Positions 1 to 6,018 are shown, counted from the stretch's first letter. The stretch is 8,243 nucleotides of DNA from Pseudomonadota bacterium (GCA_023389425.1 JAEWEK010000216.1:1-8243); one strand, 5' to 3'. Notes: generated from the sequence alone by a model not told the origin. Numbers and translations are program-made.

Positions 1-1244
1 CGATAGGGGCGTTCCGCGGTGATGGCGTCGAAGATGTCCGCAGTGGTGATGATGCGCGTTTCGATCGATATCTCGGATGCCGTCAGCCCCAGCGGATAGC
101 CGGCGCCATCCAGCCTTTCGTGGTGCGCCGCTGCGATCGGTCCCAGTTCCGAAAACGCGCGGATACGCGTCAGGATGCTTCCCGTGTATTCGGCATGCTT
201 GCGGACCGCCTTCATTTCGTCCCGGTCGAGCGCGGCCGGCTTGTCGAGCACGCTATTGCTCACGCCCAGCTTGCCCACATCGTGCAGGAGCGCCGCGCGT
301 TTCAGCCAGCGGCGCCGATCGGCGGACAAGCCGAGCGCTGCCGCGATCAGGTCGGTATACAGCGCGACCCGAGTGCTGTGTCCGCTGGTGTATGGACTCT
401 TCGCATCCACAACCTGGCCGAATGCGGCCGCGATGTCGTCCAGATAGTCGTCGTCGAGCTCCACGGAGAACCCGGCTGGCTCGAGCGAGAGGACTGCTTC
501 GTCGAGATCCGGTGATGTCAGCGGTGTCCAGAAATCGTCGAATGTCGCAAGCCTTTCGAGCGAATCGACCAACACTGGATCGAACCAGCTTCCGGCGCGT
601 TGGCGTGCCTCCTTGAGAGCGGCCCGCCGCCCGCCCGTTGTGTGGAACACGTCGACCACTTGTGCCAGCAGCGCGATGCGCGAATACAGCGGAATGGCCG
701 CACCCGACAGGCGCGCCGGCTTGCCGCCGCCGTTGAAGTGTTCGTCGAGGCTGTAAATGCCGTCGGCGACACCCGGGGGAAAACGCAGCAGGCGCGCGAT
801 TTCCGCGCCGCGATGGCAACGGGTGGCGACCAGCTCCTGCGCGATCGCGGGGCCGTCGCGCAAAATCGTCAGCACGCTGCGGAAGCGCTCGGCCAGTCCG
901 GCCTTCAGGCCAGTGTGTTGCAGCACGAAGGCAAGTACTTGCGGAAGACCATCGCCGACGGTTTTGAAGTCACGCTTGAAGGTCAGGTCATCTGTGACGT
1001 AGAGCTCGCAGATGCGCGCCGCGTTGCTGCTGCAGCCCAGGTCCTTCAGCAAGAGCGTGTAATAGAGCTCCCATAGTTGTGCGTCGTCGAGATCCAGGTC
1101 ACGGCCGATCTGCAGGCCGATCCAGCAGCAGCGAATGCAATGGCCGGGCGGCTGGCCTTCCGTGATGTCGAGAGCGTAGCTGAGCGCGCCGATCAGTTCC
1201 GACAACTTCATGGCCTGCGTGGATGGAGCGAACTGGTGCGACAT
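1..1244 (-). CDS. HD-GYP domain phosphohydrolase, probable c-di-GMP phosphodiesterase (3' end outside window)
   Basis: The visible 414 codons hold two related HD units. The C-terminal unit is an intact HD-GYP domain: first metal histidine in SGHSTR (H289), the HD pair in LLHDVGK (H321-D322), H350, then HHERLDGAGYP (374-384) and the DIFDAITAERPY segment (403-414). HD-GYP proteins hydrolyse cyclic di-GMP in the cytoplasm, so this one probably lowers c-di-GMP and affects the biofilm/motility switch. The N-terminal unit (about 13-205) aligns to the same motifs but is degenerate: KDLG replaces HDVG at 67-70 and DEHFNGGGKP (167-176) replaces the HHE-GYP motif. It is therefore probably sensory or structural. 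No receiver or membrane domain is seen. I chose ATG 1244 because a TACAAT promoter lies about 25 bases upstream. ATG 1211 (MKLSEL) is a reasonable alternative, since no strong ribosome site marks either. The gene runs off the left edge shortly after the HD-GYP core. The family is certain; the enzymatic activity is inferred. Confidence 0.93.
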   Translation of the reverse strand, partial: MSHQFAPSTQAMKLSELIGALSYALDITEGQPPGHCIRCCWIGLQIGRDLDLDDAQLWELYYTLLLKDLGCSSNAARICELYVTDDLTFKRDFKTVGDGLPQVLAFVLQHTGLKAGLAERFRSVLTILRDGPAIAQELVATRCHRGAEIARLLRFPPGVADGIYSLDEHFNGGGKPARLSGAAIPLYSRIALLAQVVDVFHTTGGRRAALKEARQRAGSWFDPVLVDSLERLATFDDFWTPLTSPDLDEAVLSLEPAGFSVELDDDYLDDIAAAFGQVVDAKSPYTSGHSTRVALYTDLIAAALGLSADRRRWLKRAALLHDVGKLGVSNSVLDKPAALDRDEMKAVRKHAEYTGSILTRIRAFSELGPIAAAHHERLDGAGYPLGLTASEISIETRIITTADIFDAITAERPY

Positions 1245-1275
1245 GATGGCCTGTTGCCGGGTTGGAATGTTGTCG

Positions 1276-1303
1276 ATTGTACGCCGGGTAGCGGCGCAGG
1301 CAA
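1276..1303 (-). promoter_or_regulatory. Probable sigma70 promoter of the HD-GYP gene
   Basis: Read on the minus strand, TTGCCT (1303-1298) is followed after 16 bases by TACAAT (1281-1276). That is 4/6 and 5/6 matches to consensus. Predicted transcription would start near 1269, leaving a leader of about 25 bases before ATG 1244. The prediction is by eye only. Confidence 0.45.
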
Positions 1304-1315
1304 CGACGCAGATAG

Positions 1316-1331
1316 TCACTTTTTCAAGTGA
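1316..1331. promoter_or_regulatory. Palindrome TCACTT-N4-AAGTGA, possible operator
   Basis: A perfect 6-base inverted repeat with a 4-base centre (tttc) lies just upstream of the predicted -35 box of the leftward HD-GYP gene. Its size and symmetry suit a dimeric repressor or activator site. The same bases could form a small hairpin if transcribed. No regulator can be assigned, and chance occurrence is possible. Confidence 0.3.
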
Positions 1332-1386
1332 GTTGATCGCGCAGCATCGAAACGTTGCAGGGCCGCCGCGGGATGCTCGTCATTGT

Positions 1387-1401
1387 GTAACAGTCCGTTA
1401 C
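1387..1401. promoter_or_regulatory. Inverted repeat GTAAC-N5-GTTAC, possible transcription factor site
   Basis: A perfect inverted repeat of 5 bases with a 5-base spacer (agtcc) is centred at 1394. This is about 59 bases before the predicted start of lipoprotein transcription, the usual place for an activator site. Another GTAAC lies at 1462-1466, between the -10 box and the ribosome site. The identity of the regulator is unknown. Confidence 0.4.
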
Positions 1402-1418
1402 TACGTGCGCTAACGCGC

Positions 1419-1446
1419 TTTGGAGTTGCCGTTCGGAATAGATAAT
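1419..1446 (+). promoter_or_regulatory. Possible promoter of the DUF4382 lipoprotein gene
   Basis: GATAAT (1441-1446, 5/6 to consensus) is preceded after 16 bases by a weak -35, TTTGGA (1419-1424, 3/6). The poor -35 would fit a promoter that needs an activator, for example at the palindrome centred on 1394. The leader before ATG 1478 would be about 25 bases. Confidence 0.35.
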
Positions 1447-1477
1447 CGGCAAACCTTAACCGTAACGAGGCACAATC

Positions 1478-2680
1478 ATGAAATACTTTCTTCCCGTTCT
1501 TTCGATGGCCACGGCGGCCGGTTTGCTGGCAGCTTGTGGCGGTGGTGGCGGCAGCGCCGGCAACAGCAATCCGGCGCCGGTGCAACTGGGAACCGTCACG
1601 GTTGCAATGACCGACGCGCCGGCCTGCGGCTTCGATGCAGTCAATGTGACCGTCTCCAAGGTGCGGATCAACCAGAGCGCTTCGGCCAGCGATACCGACA
1701 GCGGATGGACCGATATCACGCTGTCGCCCGCGCTGAAGATCAACCTGCTCAACCTGAACAACGGAACCTTGCAGGCATTGGGCCAGACATCGCTGGGTCC
1801 GGGGCACTACAGCCAGTTGCGCCTCGTGCTGGCCAGCGGCGCCAACAGCAATACCGTCGTCAAGAGCGGCTCGACGACCGAGATCCCGCTCGATACGCCG
1901 AGCGCGCTGCAGAGCGGCATCAAGCTGAACAATGAATTCGACGTCGCCGCCGGCCAGCGCGTCGACCTGGTGCTGGACTTCGACGCTTGCAAGTCCATTG
2001 TCACCAAAGGCAATAGCGGCGGATACAGCCTCAAGCCGGTCGTGAAGGTTGTGCCGACTGCATTGAACGGCATCAGCGGATTCGTCGCAACCGCGGCACT
2101 GGGCAAGAACATTGCCGTGTCGGCGCAACAGAATGGCGTCATCGTGGCTTCCACTACGCCGAATCCGACTACTGGCGAATTCGACCTGACCCGTCTGCCG
2201 GCCGGCAACTACGACGTGGTGGTGACGGGTGATGGTTACGCGGCCAATGTGGTCGGGGCAGTGCCGGTGACTGCAAGCGCGATGACGTCGCTCAGCACGG
2301 CCGCCGCGCCTATCGTGCCGGTCGTGTCCGCCTCGCATAATATCGGCGGCAGCGTGACGCAGAACCCCGTCAGCAGCACCGAGCCGGCGCAAGTCTCGGC
2401 CATGCAGGCGATCAGCGGCGGCCCGACAGTCACGCTGAAGTACACGATGTCGCCGATCGGTGGCGGCGCTTACAGCATCACCGGCCTGCCAGTGATCGCA
2501 CCGCGTTATGTGGCTTACAGCACGACGATGCCGCTGGCATTCGCTGCCGCGATCACGGTGCCGCCGGTGGGCCAGTACCGCGTGGACGCGTCGGCAATCG
2601 GCTACTCGACCAAGTCCGTGGCCAGCGTGGATATCAGCACGGCCGACCAGTCCAGCGTCAACTTTACCTTGACGCCGTAA
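1478..2680 (+). CDS. DUF4382 domain-containing lipoprotein
   Basis: This 400-residue protein starts with a lipoprotein signal: a hydrophobic stretch ending in LLAAC, with C20 as the lipidated cysteine, then a GGGGG-SAGNS linker. No aspartate follows C20, so outer-membrane sorting is likely. Residues about 37-193 match DUF4382: MTDAPA near the start, the VTVSKVRI strand, LLNLNNG-LQALG, GHYSQLRLVLA, and LKPVVKVVP at the end. C50 and C171 could form a disulphide. Residues about 196-275 look like a carboxypeptidase-regulatory/CNA-B type beta-sandwich (GISGFV...GEFDLTRLPAGNYDVVVTGDGY). The last 110 residues may hold a second such fold (YSITGLP, YRVDASAIGYSTKSV), but this is less clear. No enzymatic motif is visible, and the domain's function is unknown. 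A GAGG ribosome site lies 7 bases before ATG. The gene is monocistronic: a divergent gene lies upstream and a terminator downstream. Confidence 0.92.
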   Translation: MKYFLPVLSMATAAGLLAACGGGGGSAGNSNPAPVQLGTVTVAMTDAPACGFDAVNVTVSKVRINQSASASDTDSGWTDITLSPALKINLLNLNNGTLQALGQTSLGPGHYSQLRLVLASGANSNTVVKSGSTTEIPLDTPSALQSGIKLNNEFDVAAGQRVDLVLDFDACKSIVTKGNSGGYSLKPVVKVVPTALNGISGFVATAALGKNIAVSAQQNGVIVASTTPNPTTGEFDLTRLPAGNYDVVVTGDGYAANVVGAVPVTASAMTSLSTAAAPIVPVVSASHNIGGSVTQNPVSSTEPAQVSAMQAISGGPTVTLKYTMSPIGGGAYSITGLPVIAPRYVAYSTTMPLAFAAAITVPPVGQYRVDASAIGYSTKSVASVDISTADQSSVNFTLTP

Positions 2681-2695
2681 GCCCTGCGGCATATG

Positions 2696-2735
2696 CGTCA
2701 AGGCCCGAGGACGTGCGGGCCTTGACGTCTCTTTT
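2696..2735 (+). terminator. Rho-independent terminator of the lipoprotein gene
   Basis: A perfect 12-base stem (2696-2707 with 2716-2727) and an 8-base loop (aggacgtg) are followed by TCTCTTTT. It begins 15 bases after the lipoprotein stop. The T-tract is on the plus side only, and the stop codon of the convergent hydrolase lies at its end. The hairpin may slow leftward transcription, but no T-tract follows it in that direction. Confidence 0.88.
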
Positions 2736-4200
2736 AACGCATCGGCACGAACTTGCCGTCGCAGCTGTACGGTGCAACCTTCGCCGGCGCGGCAGCCTCG
2801 AATTTCACATCGGCCGGCTGGCCAGGCATTGGGATATTGCCGCCGCCGTGGATGATGTCCGCCAGTTTCATGTGCACCTGGGCCGGCTGTATTCCTGCGA
2901 TAAAAACATTTTCCAGCTTGACGCCGGTACGGTGGCTTTCGTCCGCGCCGGCGATTAACACGTCGCCCGGCGTCTCAACGGTGATATTGCGCAGGGTGAT
3001 CGCTTTATAGTCCGGAATCCGATTGCCCTTGAATCCGGGATCGAAGAACTGGTCCGTCGTGCCGTTGTTGTAATAAGGGCTGATCGCAATCGGTACCTGC
3101 ACGCCGCGCATGCAAATGTTCTGGTACACCAGGTCATGCACCGGGCCGCCGCGCGTGACGTTGCTCTTGATGCGAATGCCGCTGGTGGTATGGTCCTCCA
3201 CCAGATCGTCGACCAGCAGATGGCTCACGCCGGAATAGGTTTCGCTGCCGATCGACATACCGTGGCCGCTGTAGAAATGATTGTGCAGCACGCTCATATA
3301 CGATACGCCGGTCTTGATCGCGATATTGTCGTCTTCGTTGTCGATCCAGCTGTGCGCCACCGTGATATTGGTCGAACTTCCCGGGTCGATGCCGTCGGTA
3401 TTGCGCGCATCGGTATGCGGTACGGTCGGCGTTTTCAGGTGCACGCCCCAGGCCGTAAAGCCGTTCGTGTTGTTGACGGTGACGTGGTAATTCGGCGAGT
3501 TGTGCAGGGTGATGCCGTATAAAACCAGGCCGTCCGCGTTGCGCGCGACGATCAGCTTCACGCTGTAATATTTCTTATTCCCCGGTTCGGCCTTGCGCGC
3601 CATTTGCCACCAGCTGTAATCGCGGCCGATCAGTTGCATATCGCCGCGGCCATCGATAATGCCTTCGCCCATCACGGCGGCATTCTTTGCGTCGATAATC
3701 GAAATCAGTGGCTGGCAGCCGACCGGTCCGGCCGGCGCGTTCGCGCGCAATCCTTCCGGCGCGGCCGCCGTTTCGCCAAATTTCCTGTCGTGCGCTTCCG
3801 TCGTGGCGCACACGCCGGGAGAGGAGGGATAGTCGTAGTCACCCGGCTTGCGCGATGCGTACAGCGTCACGCCTTTGCCGATCAGGAGCGTCACGCCTTC
3901 CGGCAGGCGCAGCGGCCCGCTCATGAAGGCATTCTTGCCTGGCGCCGCGGCCAGTTCCACGGCCTTGCCGCGCGCGCAGCGATCCAGCGCCGCCTGGATC
4001 AGGTGGGTGTCCGGTTTGGCTTCGTCGGCGTCCGATAATTTCCTGTCGCTGGCGCCGAATTTTTCTGCCTGCAGTGTGGTGCAGGTGGCAGGGACAACAG
4101 GTTCAGTCACCGTCCTCCGATCCTGTGCAGCTGCCATGTTCGCCATTCCAAGACACAGGGCCGCTGCGGCCAATTCAGTACGCGTCAATGTCAATTCCAT
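2734..4200 (-). CDS. Secreted glycoside hydrolase family 28 protein (polygalacturonase-like)
   Basis: The 488-residue product has a Sec signal peptide, with probable cleavage after MAAA (residue 25). The rest is a right-handed beta-helix enzyme of family GH28, carrying all four signature motifs: NTD at 267-269 (RNTDGIDPGSS), DD at 290-291 (DNEDDNIAIK), GHG at 312-314 (YSGHGMSIGSE) and RIK at 343-345. D269, D290 and D291 would be the catalytic acids, H313 the active-site histidine, and R343 and K345 the substrate-binding pair. The family hydrolyses alpha-1,4 galacturonan or related rhamnogalacturonan, so the enzyme probably attacks pectin outside the cytoplasm. Endo or exo action cannot be read from the sequence. 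No carbohydrate-binding module is present. No uronate transport or catabolic genes are nearby, so the gene appears isolated. The ATG at 4200 has a GGAG only one base away. A TTG two codons later would be spaced better, and a possible TAAAAT -10 box lies at 4257-4252. Confidence 0.94.
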   Translation of the reverse strand: MELTLTRTELAAAALCLGMANMAAAQDRRTVTEPVVPATCTTLQAEKFGASDRKLSDADEAKPDTHLIQAALDRCARGKAVELAAAPGKNAFMSGPLRLPEGVTLLIGKGVTLYASRKPGDYDYPSSPGVCATTEAHDRKFGETAAAPEGLRANAPAGPVGCQPLISIIDAKNAAVMGEGIIDGRGDMQLIGRDYSWWQMARKAEPGNKKYYSVKLIVARNADGLVLYGITLHNSPNYHVTVNNTNGFTAWGVHLKTPTVPHTDARNTDGIDPGSSTNITVAHSWIDNEDDNIAIKTGVSYMSVLHNHFYSGHGMSIGSETYSGVSHLLVDDLVEDHTTSGIRIKSNVTRGGPVHDLVYQNICMRGVQVPIAISPYYNNGTTDQFFDPGFKGNRIPDYKAITLRNITVETPGDVLIAGADESHRTGVKLENVFIAGIQPAQVHMKLADIIHGGGNIPMPGQPADVKFEAAAPAKVAPYSCDGKFVPMR

Positions 4201-4295
4201 GCTCCGTTGGTCGTTTTATTTTTTCTCGCCGATCTGTTCAGCGCCTCAACGATTTTAGTCTGCAAGCAAGGCTTCATGTAACAGGAAAATTCGTA

Positions 4296-4323
4296 TTGAC
4301 ATTCGTTATTGGCCGTCTACATT
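4296..4323 (+). promoter_or_regulatory. Probable sigma70 promoter of the RidA-family gene
   Basis: A perfect -35 box TTGACA (4296-4301) is followed after 16 bases by TACATT (4318-4323, 4/6). Transcription would start near 4330. That position favours ATG 4385 as the start codon and rules against the in-frame ATG at 4322, which lies in the -10 box. Confidence 0.6.
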
Positions 4324-4328
4324 GGTTT

Positions 4329-4347
4329 GGCAGGCTATTTGCCTGCC
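4329..4347 (+). other. Hairpin at the predicted 5' end of the RidA-family mRNA
   Basis: A perfect 7-base stem GGCAGGC/GCCTGCC closes a 5-base loop (tattt). It starts exactly where the predicted promoter would begin transcription and is 37 bases before the start codon, leaving the ribosome site free. No T-tract follows it directly, so it is not a terminator. A 5'-terminal stem of this type can protect mRNA from decay, but that role is inferred here. A DNA-binding site is the other option. Confidence 0.45.
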
Positions 4348-4384
4348 GCACGTCTCGGAACCCAACAAACGAAAAGGAATAGCG

Positions 4385-4831
4385 ATGAGAGCGAAAATTG
4401 CATTTGGCTGCACGGTTATCTCTGCCATGGCCTGCCTTGCGCTGCCGGCATTTGCCACCGACGTTATCGCGACGAAGGATGCACCGGCGGCAGTCGGTCC
4501 TTATTCCCAGGCGATTCGAGCGGGGAACATGGTATTCCTCGCCGGGCAGCTGCCGATCGATCCGAAAACAGGAAATTTGAATACGGGCTCGATCGAAGAC
4601 CAGACCAGGCAGGCGCTCGACAACCTCAAGGCCATCCTGGCCGCGAGCAATATGTCGATGGATAACATTGTGTCAACCACGGTGTACGTGAAGGACCTGA
4701 ACGATTTCGCGAAGATGAATACCGTGTACGGCACCTATTTCAAGGACAAGCCGCCGGCCCGCGCGACGGTGCAGGTGCAGCGGCTGCCGAAGGATGCGGC
4801 GCTCGAGATATCCGCCATCGCGGTGCATTAG
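4385..4831 (+). CDS. RidA/YjgF/YER057c/UK114 family protein with a Sec signal peptide (predicted periplasmic)
   Basis: The 148-residue product has an N-terminal signal peptide (MRAK, a hydrophobic stretch, then PAFA, with cleavage after A24). A full-length RidA domain of about 124 residues follows. Family hallmarks are KDAPAAVGPYSQAI (31-44), FLAGQLPIDPKTG (51-63), TTVYVKDLNDFA (98-109) and PPARATVQVQRLPKDA (123-138). The active-site arginine of RidA corresponds to R126. E141 and Y40 match the conserved glutamate and tyrosine. Cytosolic RidA trimers hydrolyse reactive enamines and imines made by PLP enzymes such as threonine dehydratase. Retention of the arginine suggests deaminase ability, but the exported location implies a different substrate. 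The start ATG 4385 is supported by AAGGAA five bases upstream and by the promoter position. The gene stands alone between its own promoter and terminator, divergent from the GH28 gene. Family is certain, export likely, function unknown. Confidence 0.93.
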   Translation: MRAKIAFGCTVISAMACLALPAFATDVIATKDAPAAVGPYSQAIRAGNMVFLAGQLPIDPKTGNLNTGSIEDQTRQALDNLKAILAASNMSMDNIVSTTVYVKDLNDFAKMNTVYGTYFKDKPPARATVQVQRLPKDAALEISAIAVH

Positions 4832-4844
4832 GATGCGAATCCAC

Positions 4845-4875
4845 AACGCCAACCGATCGAGTTGGTGTTTTTTTT
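4845..4875 (+). terminator. Rho-independent terminator of the RidA-family gene
   Basis: A 9-base stem AACGCCAAC/GTTGGTGTT with one G-U pair (4845-4853 with 4861-4869) has a 7-base loop (cgatcga). It runs into eight consecutive T (4868-4875). It starts 13 bases after the RidA stop codon. Confidence 0.87.
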
Positions 4876-4891
4876 AAAGGCCAGGCCCGTA

Positions 4892-4968
4892 CTGAGCGTG
4901 TTGGATCGCGGCTGCGGCGAGCGCTGCGAGCACGCACACTCAGCATGGGTTCCGGCCTTCGCCGGAAC
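4892..4968. repeat. REP-like composite palindromic element
   Basis: Two inverted repeats sit side by side between the RidA terminator and the end of the LysR gene. The first is CTGAGCGTG (4892-4900) against 4935-4943, pairing 8 of 9 bases around a GC-rich interior. The second is a perfect 8-base stem GTTCCGGC/GCCGGAAC (4949-4956 with 4961-4968) with a CTTC loop. Small palindromes of the type TTCC-GC-loop-GC-GGAA ending in GACGA resemble dispersed intergenic repeats common in betaproteobacteria. Only one copy is in the window, so repeat status is inferred. No T-tract follows on either strand. Confidence 0.45.
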
Positions 4969-5001
4969 GACGAATCAACACTTAACGCAGACAGCGCGTT
5001 T

Positions 5002-5886
5002 TTAAACGGCCAGCCTCTGGGCGAGAAAATCAACAAACGTTCTCACCTTCGCCGACAGGTGCTTCCTGCTCGGGTACACCGCATAAATCCCCAACTCGCC
5101 GGACTGCCACTCCGGCAGGATCCGGACCAGCCTTCCGGCCGCCAGGTCGCCGGCGACAATGAATTGCGGCTGGAAGATGATGCCGCAGCCATGGACGGCG
5201 GCCAGCCGCAGCATGTCGCCGTTGTCCGCCCGGATCGGGCCCGACACCGGCACCGACACCACACCGTCCGGCCCTTCGAGCCGCCATTCCGTTCCGGTGC
5301 CGGTCAGCGTGTAGCCAAGGCAGGGATGGTGCGCCAGTTCCGCCGGCGTGGCCGGCGTTCCGGCCGCCGCGAGATACGATGGCGCCGCACAGACATAGTT
5401 CCGCGCGCCACCGATCTTGCGGGCGATGAGGTCGGACTGGGGCAGGGATCCGATCCGGATCGCGAGGTCGAAACCTTCTTCCACCAGGTCCACCTTGCGG
5501 TCGCTGAGCGCAATGTTCACACGCACCTGCGGATAATGCCGCGCGTACTCGGCGATGAGCGGCGCGAGCCGGTGCTGGCCGTAGGAAAGCGGCACCGTCA
5601 CCTTGAGCTCGCCACGCGGAGCGCCTGTCTGCTGGCCCGCGATCTGTTCGGCTTCGTCGACGTCGTTGATGATCTGCACGCTGCGCTCGTAGAAGGCGCG
5701 GCCAGTCTCGGTCAGGCTGAGCTTGCGCGTGGTGCGGTTCAGCAGACGGGTGCCCAGATGTTCCTCCAGCTTTTGCACCTGCTTCGAGGCCATCGCCCGC
5801 GAGGTGTCCAGGCGCGCCGCCGCAGCCGCGAAACTGCCGCCATCGACCACGGCGGCGAAGACTTTCATCGATAAGAGCAGATCCAT
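5002..5886 (-). CDS. LysR-type transcriptional regulator, divergent to the dioxygenase operon
   Basis: The 294-residue product has the standard LysR layout. A winged helix-turn-helix occupies about 1-60 (SMKVFAAVVDGGSF, LDTSRAMASKQVQKLEEHLG, TRLLNRTTRKLSLTETG), followed by a linker helix. The effector-binding domain runs from about 90 to 294 (RGELKVTVPLSYGQHRLAPL, DLVEEGFDLAIRIG, NGDMLRLAAVHGCGI). The style is that of the CrgA/DmlR group. It probably binds the 132-base spacer to control itself and the dioxygenase-DoxX operon in response to a small aromatic or quinone-like ligand; the ligand is a guess. ATG 5886 is chosen. A TTG at 5904 would add six residues, but it lies almost at the predicted transcription start, and LysR proteins usually begin as MDLLLSMKVF does. 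Ribosome binding is weak (CTGGG), which fits low expression. No terminator with a T-tract follows. Confidence 0.94.
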   Translation of the reverse strand: MDLLLSMKVFAAVVDGGSFAAAAARLDTSRAMASKQVQKLEEHLGTRLLNRTTRKLSLTETGRAFYERSVQIINDVDEAEQIAGQQTGAPRGELKVTVPLSYGQHRLAPLIAEYARHYPQVRVNIALSDRKVDLVEEGFDLAIRIGSLPQSDLIARKIGGARNYVCAAPSYLAAAGTPATPAELAHHPCLGYTLTGTGTEWRLEGPDGVVSVPVSGPIRADNGDMLRLAAVHGCGIIFQPQFIVAGDLAAGRLVRILPEWQSGELGIYAVYPSRKHLSAKVRTFVDFLAQRLAV

Positions 5887-5897
5887 CCCAGTAACTA

Positions 5898-5926
5898 TTG
5901 TCAACCAAATCGAAACAGTTTAGTCT
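5898..5926 (+). promoter_or_regulatory. Possible promoter of the dioxygenase-DoxX operon
   Basis: TTGTCA (5898-5903, 5/6 to consensus) is followed after exactly 17 bases by TAGTCT (5921-5926, 3/6). The weak -10 suits a promoter that needs an activator. The leader before ATG 6019 would be about 85 bases. Confidence 0.35.
5913..5921. promoter_or_regulatory. Palindrome AAAC-A-GTTT, candidate LysR binding core
   Basis: This 9-base perfect palindrome lies between the divergent genes. It overlaps the predicted -10 box of the LysR gene and the spacer of the opposite promoter. LysR-type proteins bind short interrupted palindromes in such spacers. A second small inverted repeat, GTCT-N4-AGAC, follows at 5923-5934. 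Assignment is by position only. Confidence 0.35.
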
Positions 5927-5945
5927 CGCAAGACGGCTTTATCAA
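5917..5945 (-). promoter_or_regulatory. Probable promoter of the LysR gene
   Basis: On the minus strand TTGATA (5945-5940, 5/6 to consensus) is followed after 17 bases by TAAACT (5922-5917, 4/6). Transcription would start near 5910, about 24 bases before ATG 5886. Its -10 box overlaps that of the rightward promoter, so the two should compete for RNA polymerase. Confidence 0.45.
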
Positions 5946-6018
5946 CCGCACGTGAGGCAATACCATGTGAAGCTACTGATCCCGGCAAATGTCGCGGACC
6001 AACAGACAGGAGAAGCAC

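Noticed and set aside
77..1331. Several plus-strand and minus-strand open frames in the first 1.3 kb
   Set aside because: The minus-strand frame from 1244 gives a continuous HD-GYP protein through this whole stretch. The other frames have atypical composition and no motifs.
1316..2701. A 461-codon open frame on the minus strand across the lipoprotein gene
   Set aside because: It is rich in His, Arg, Asp and Gly with no recognisable domain, and it lies opposite a lipoprotein with clear signal and domain motifs. It is a GC-rich antisense shadow.
4322..4384. Upstream in-frame ATG for the RidA-family gene
   Set aside because: It falls in the predicted -10 box, would bury the signal peptide behind 21 residues, and lacks a ribosome site. 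ATG 4385 has AAGGAA at ideal spacing.
2734..4831. A functional unit linking the GH28 enzyme and the RidA-family protein
   Set aside because: They are divergent, with separate signals, and no known pathway joins pectin hydrolysis to enamine deamination. Shared export alone is not enough.
4949..4968. Perfect hairpin as a terminator for the LysR gene
   Set aside because: No T-tract follows it in either direction, and its form fits a REP-like palindrome better.
4945..5874. A 309-codon open frame on the plus strand across the LysR gene
   Set aside because: The translation is low-complexity and Arg-rich with no domain, and it is fully antisense to a typical LysR protein.
5887..5904. TTG start for the LysR protein giving six extra residues
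   Set aside because: It lies within a few bases of the predicted transcription start and has no ribosome site. The family normally begins at the MDLLLSM methionine.
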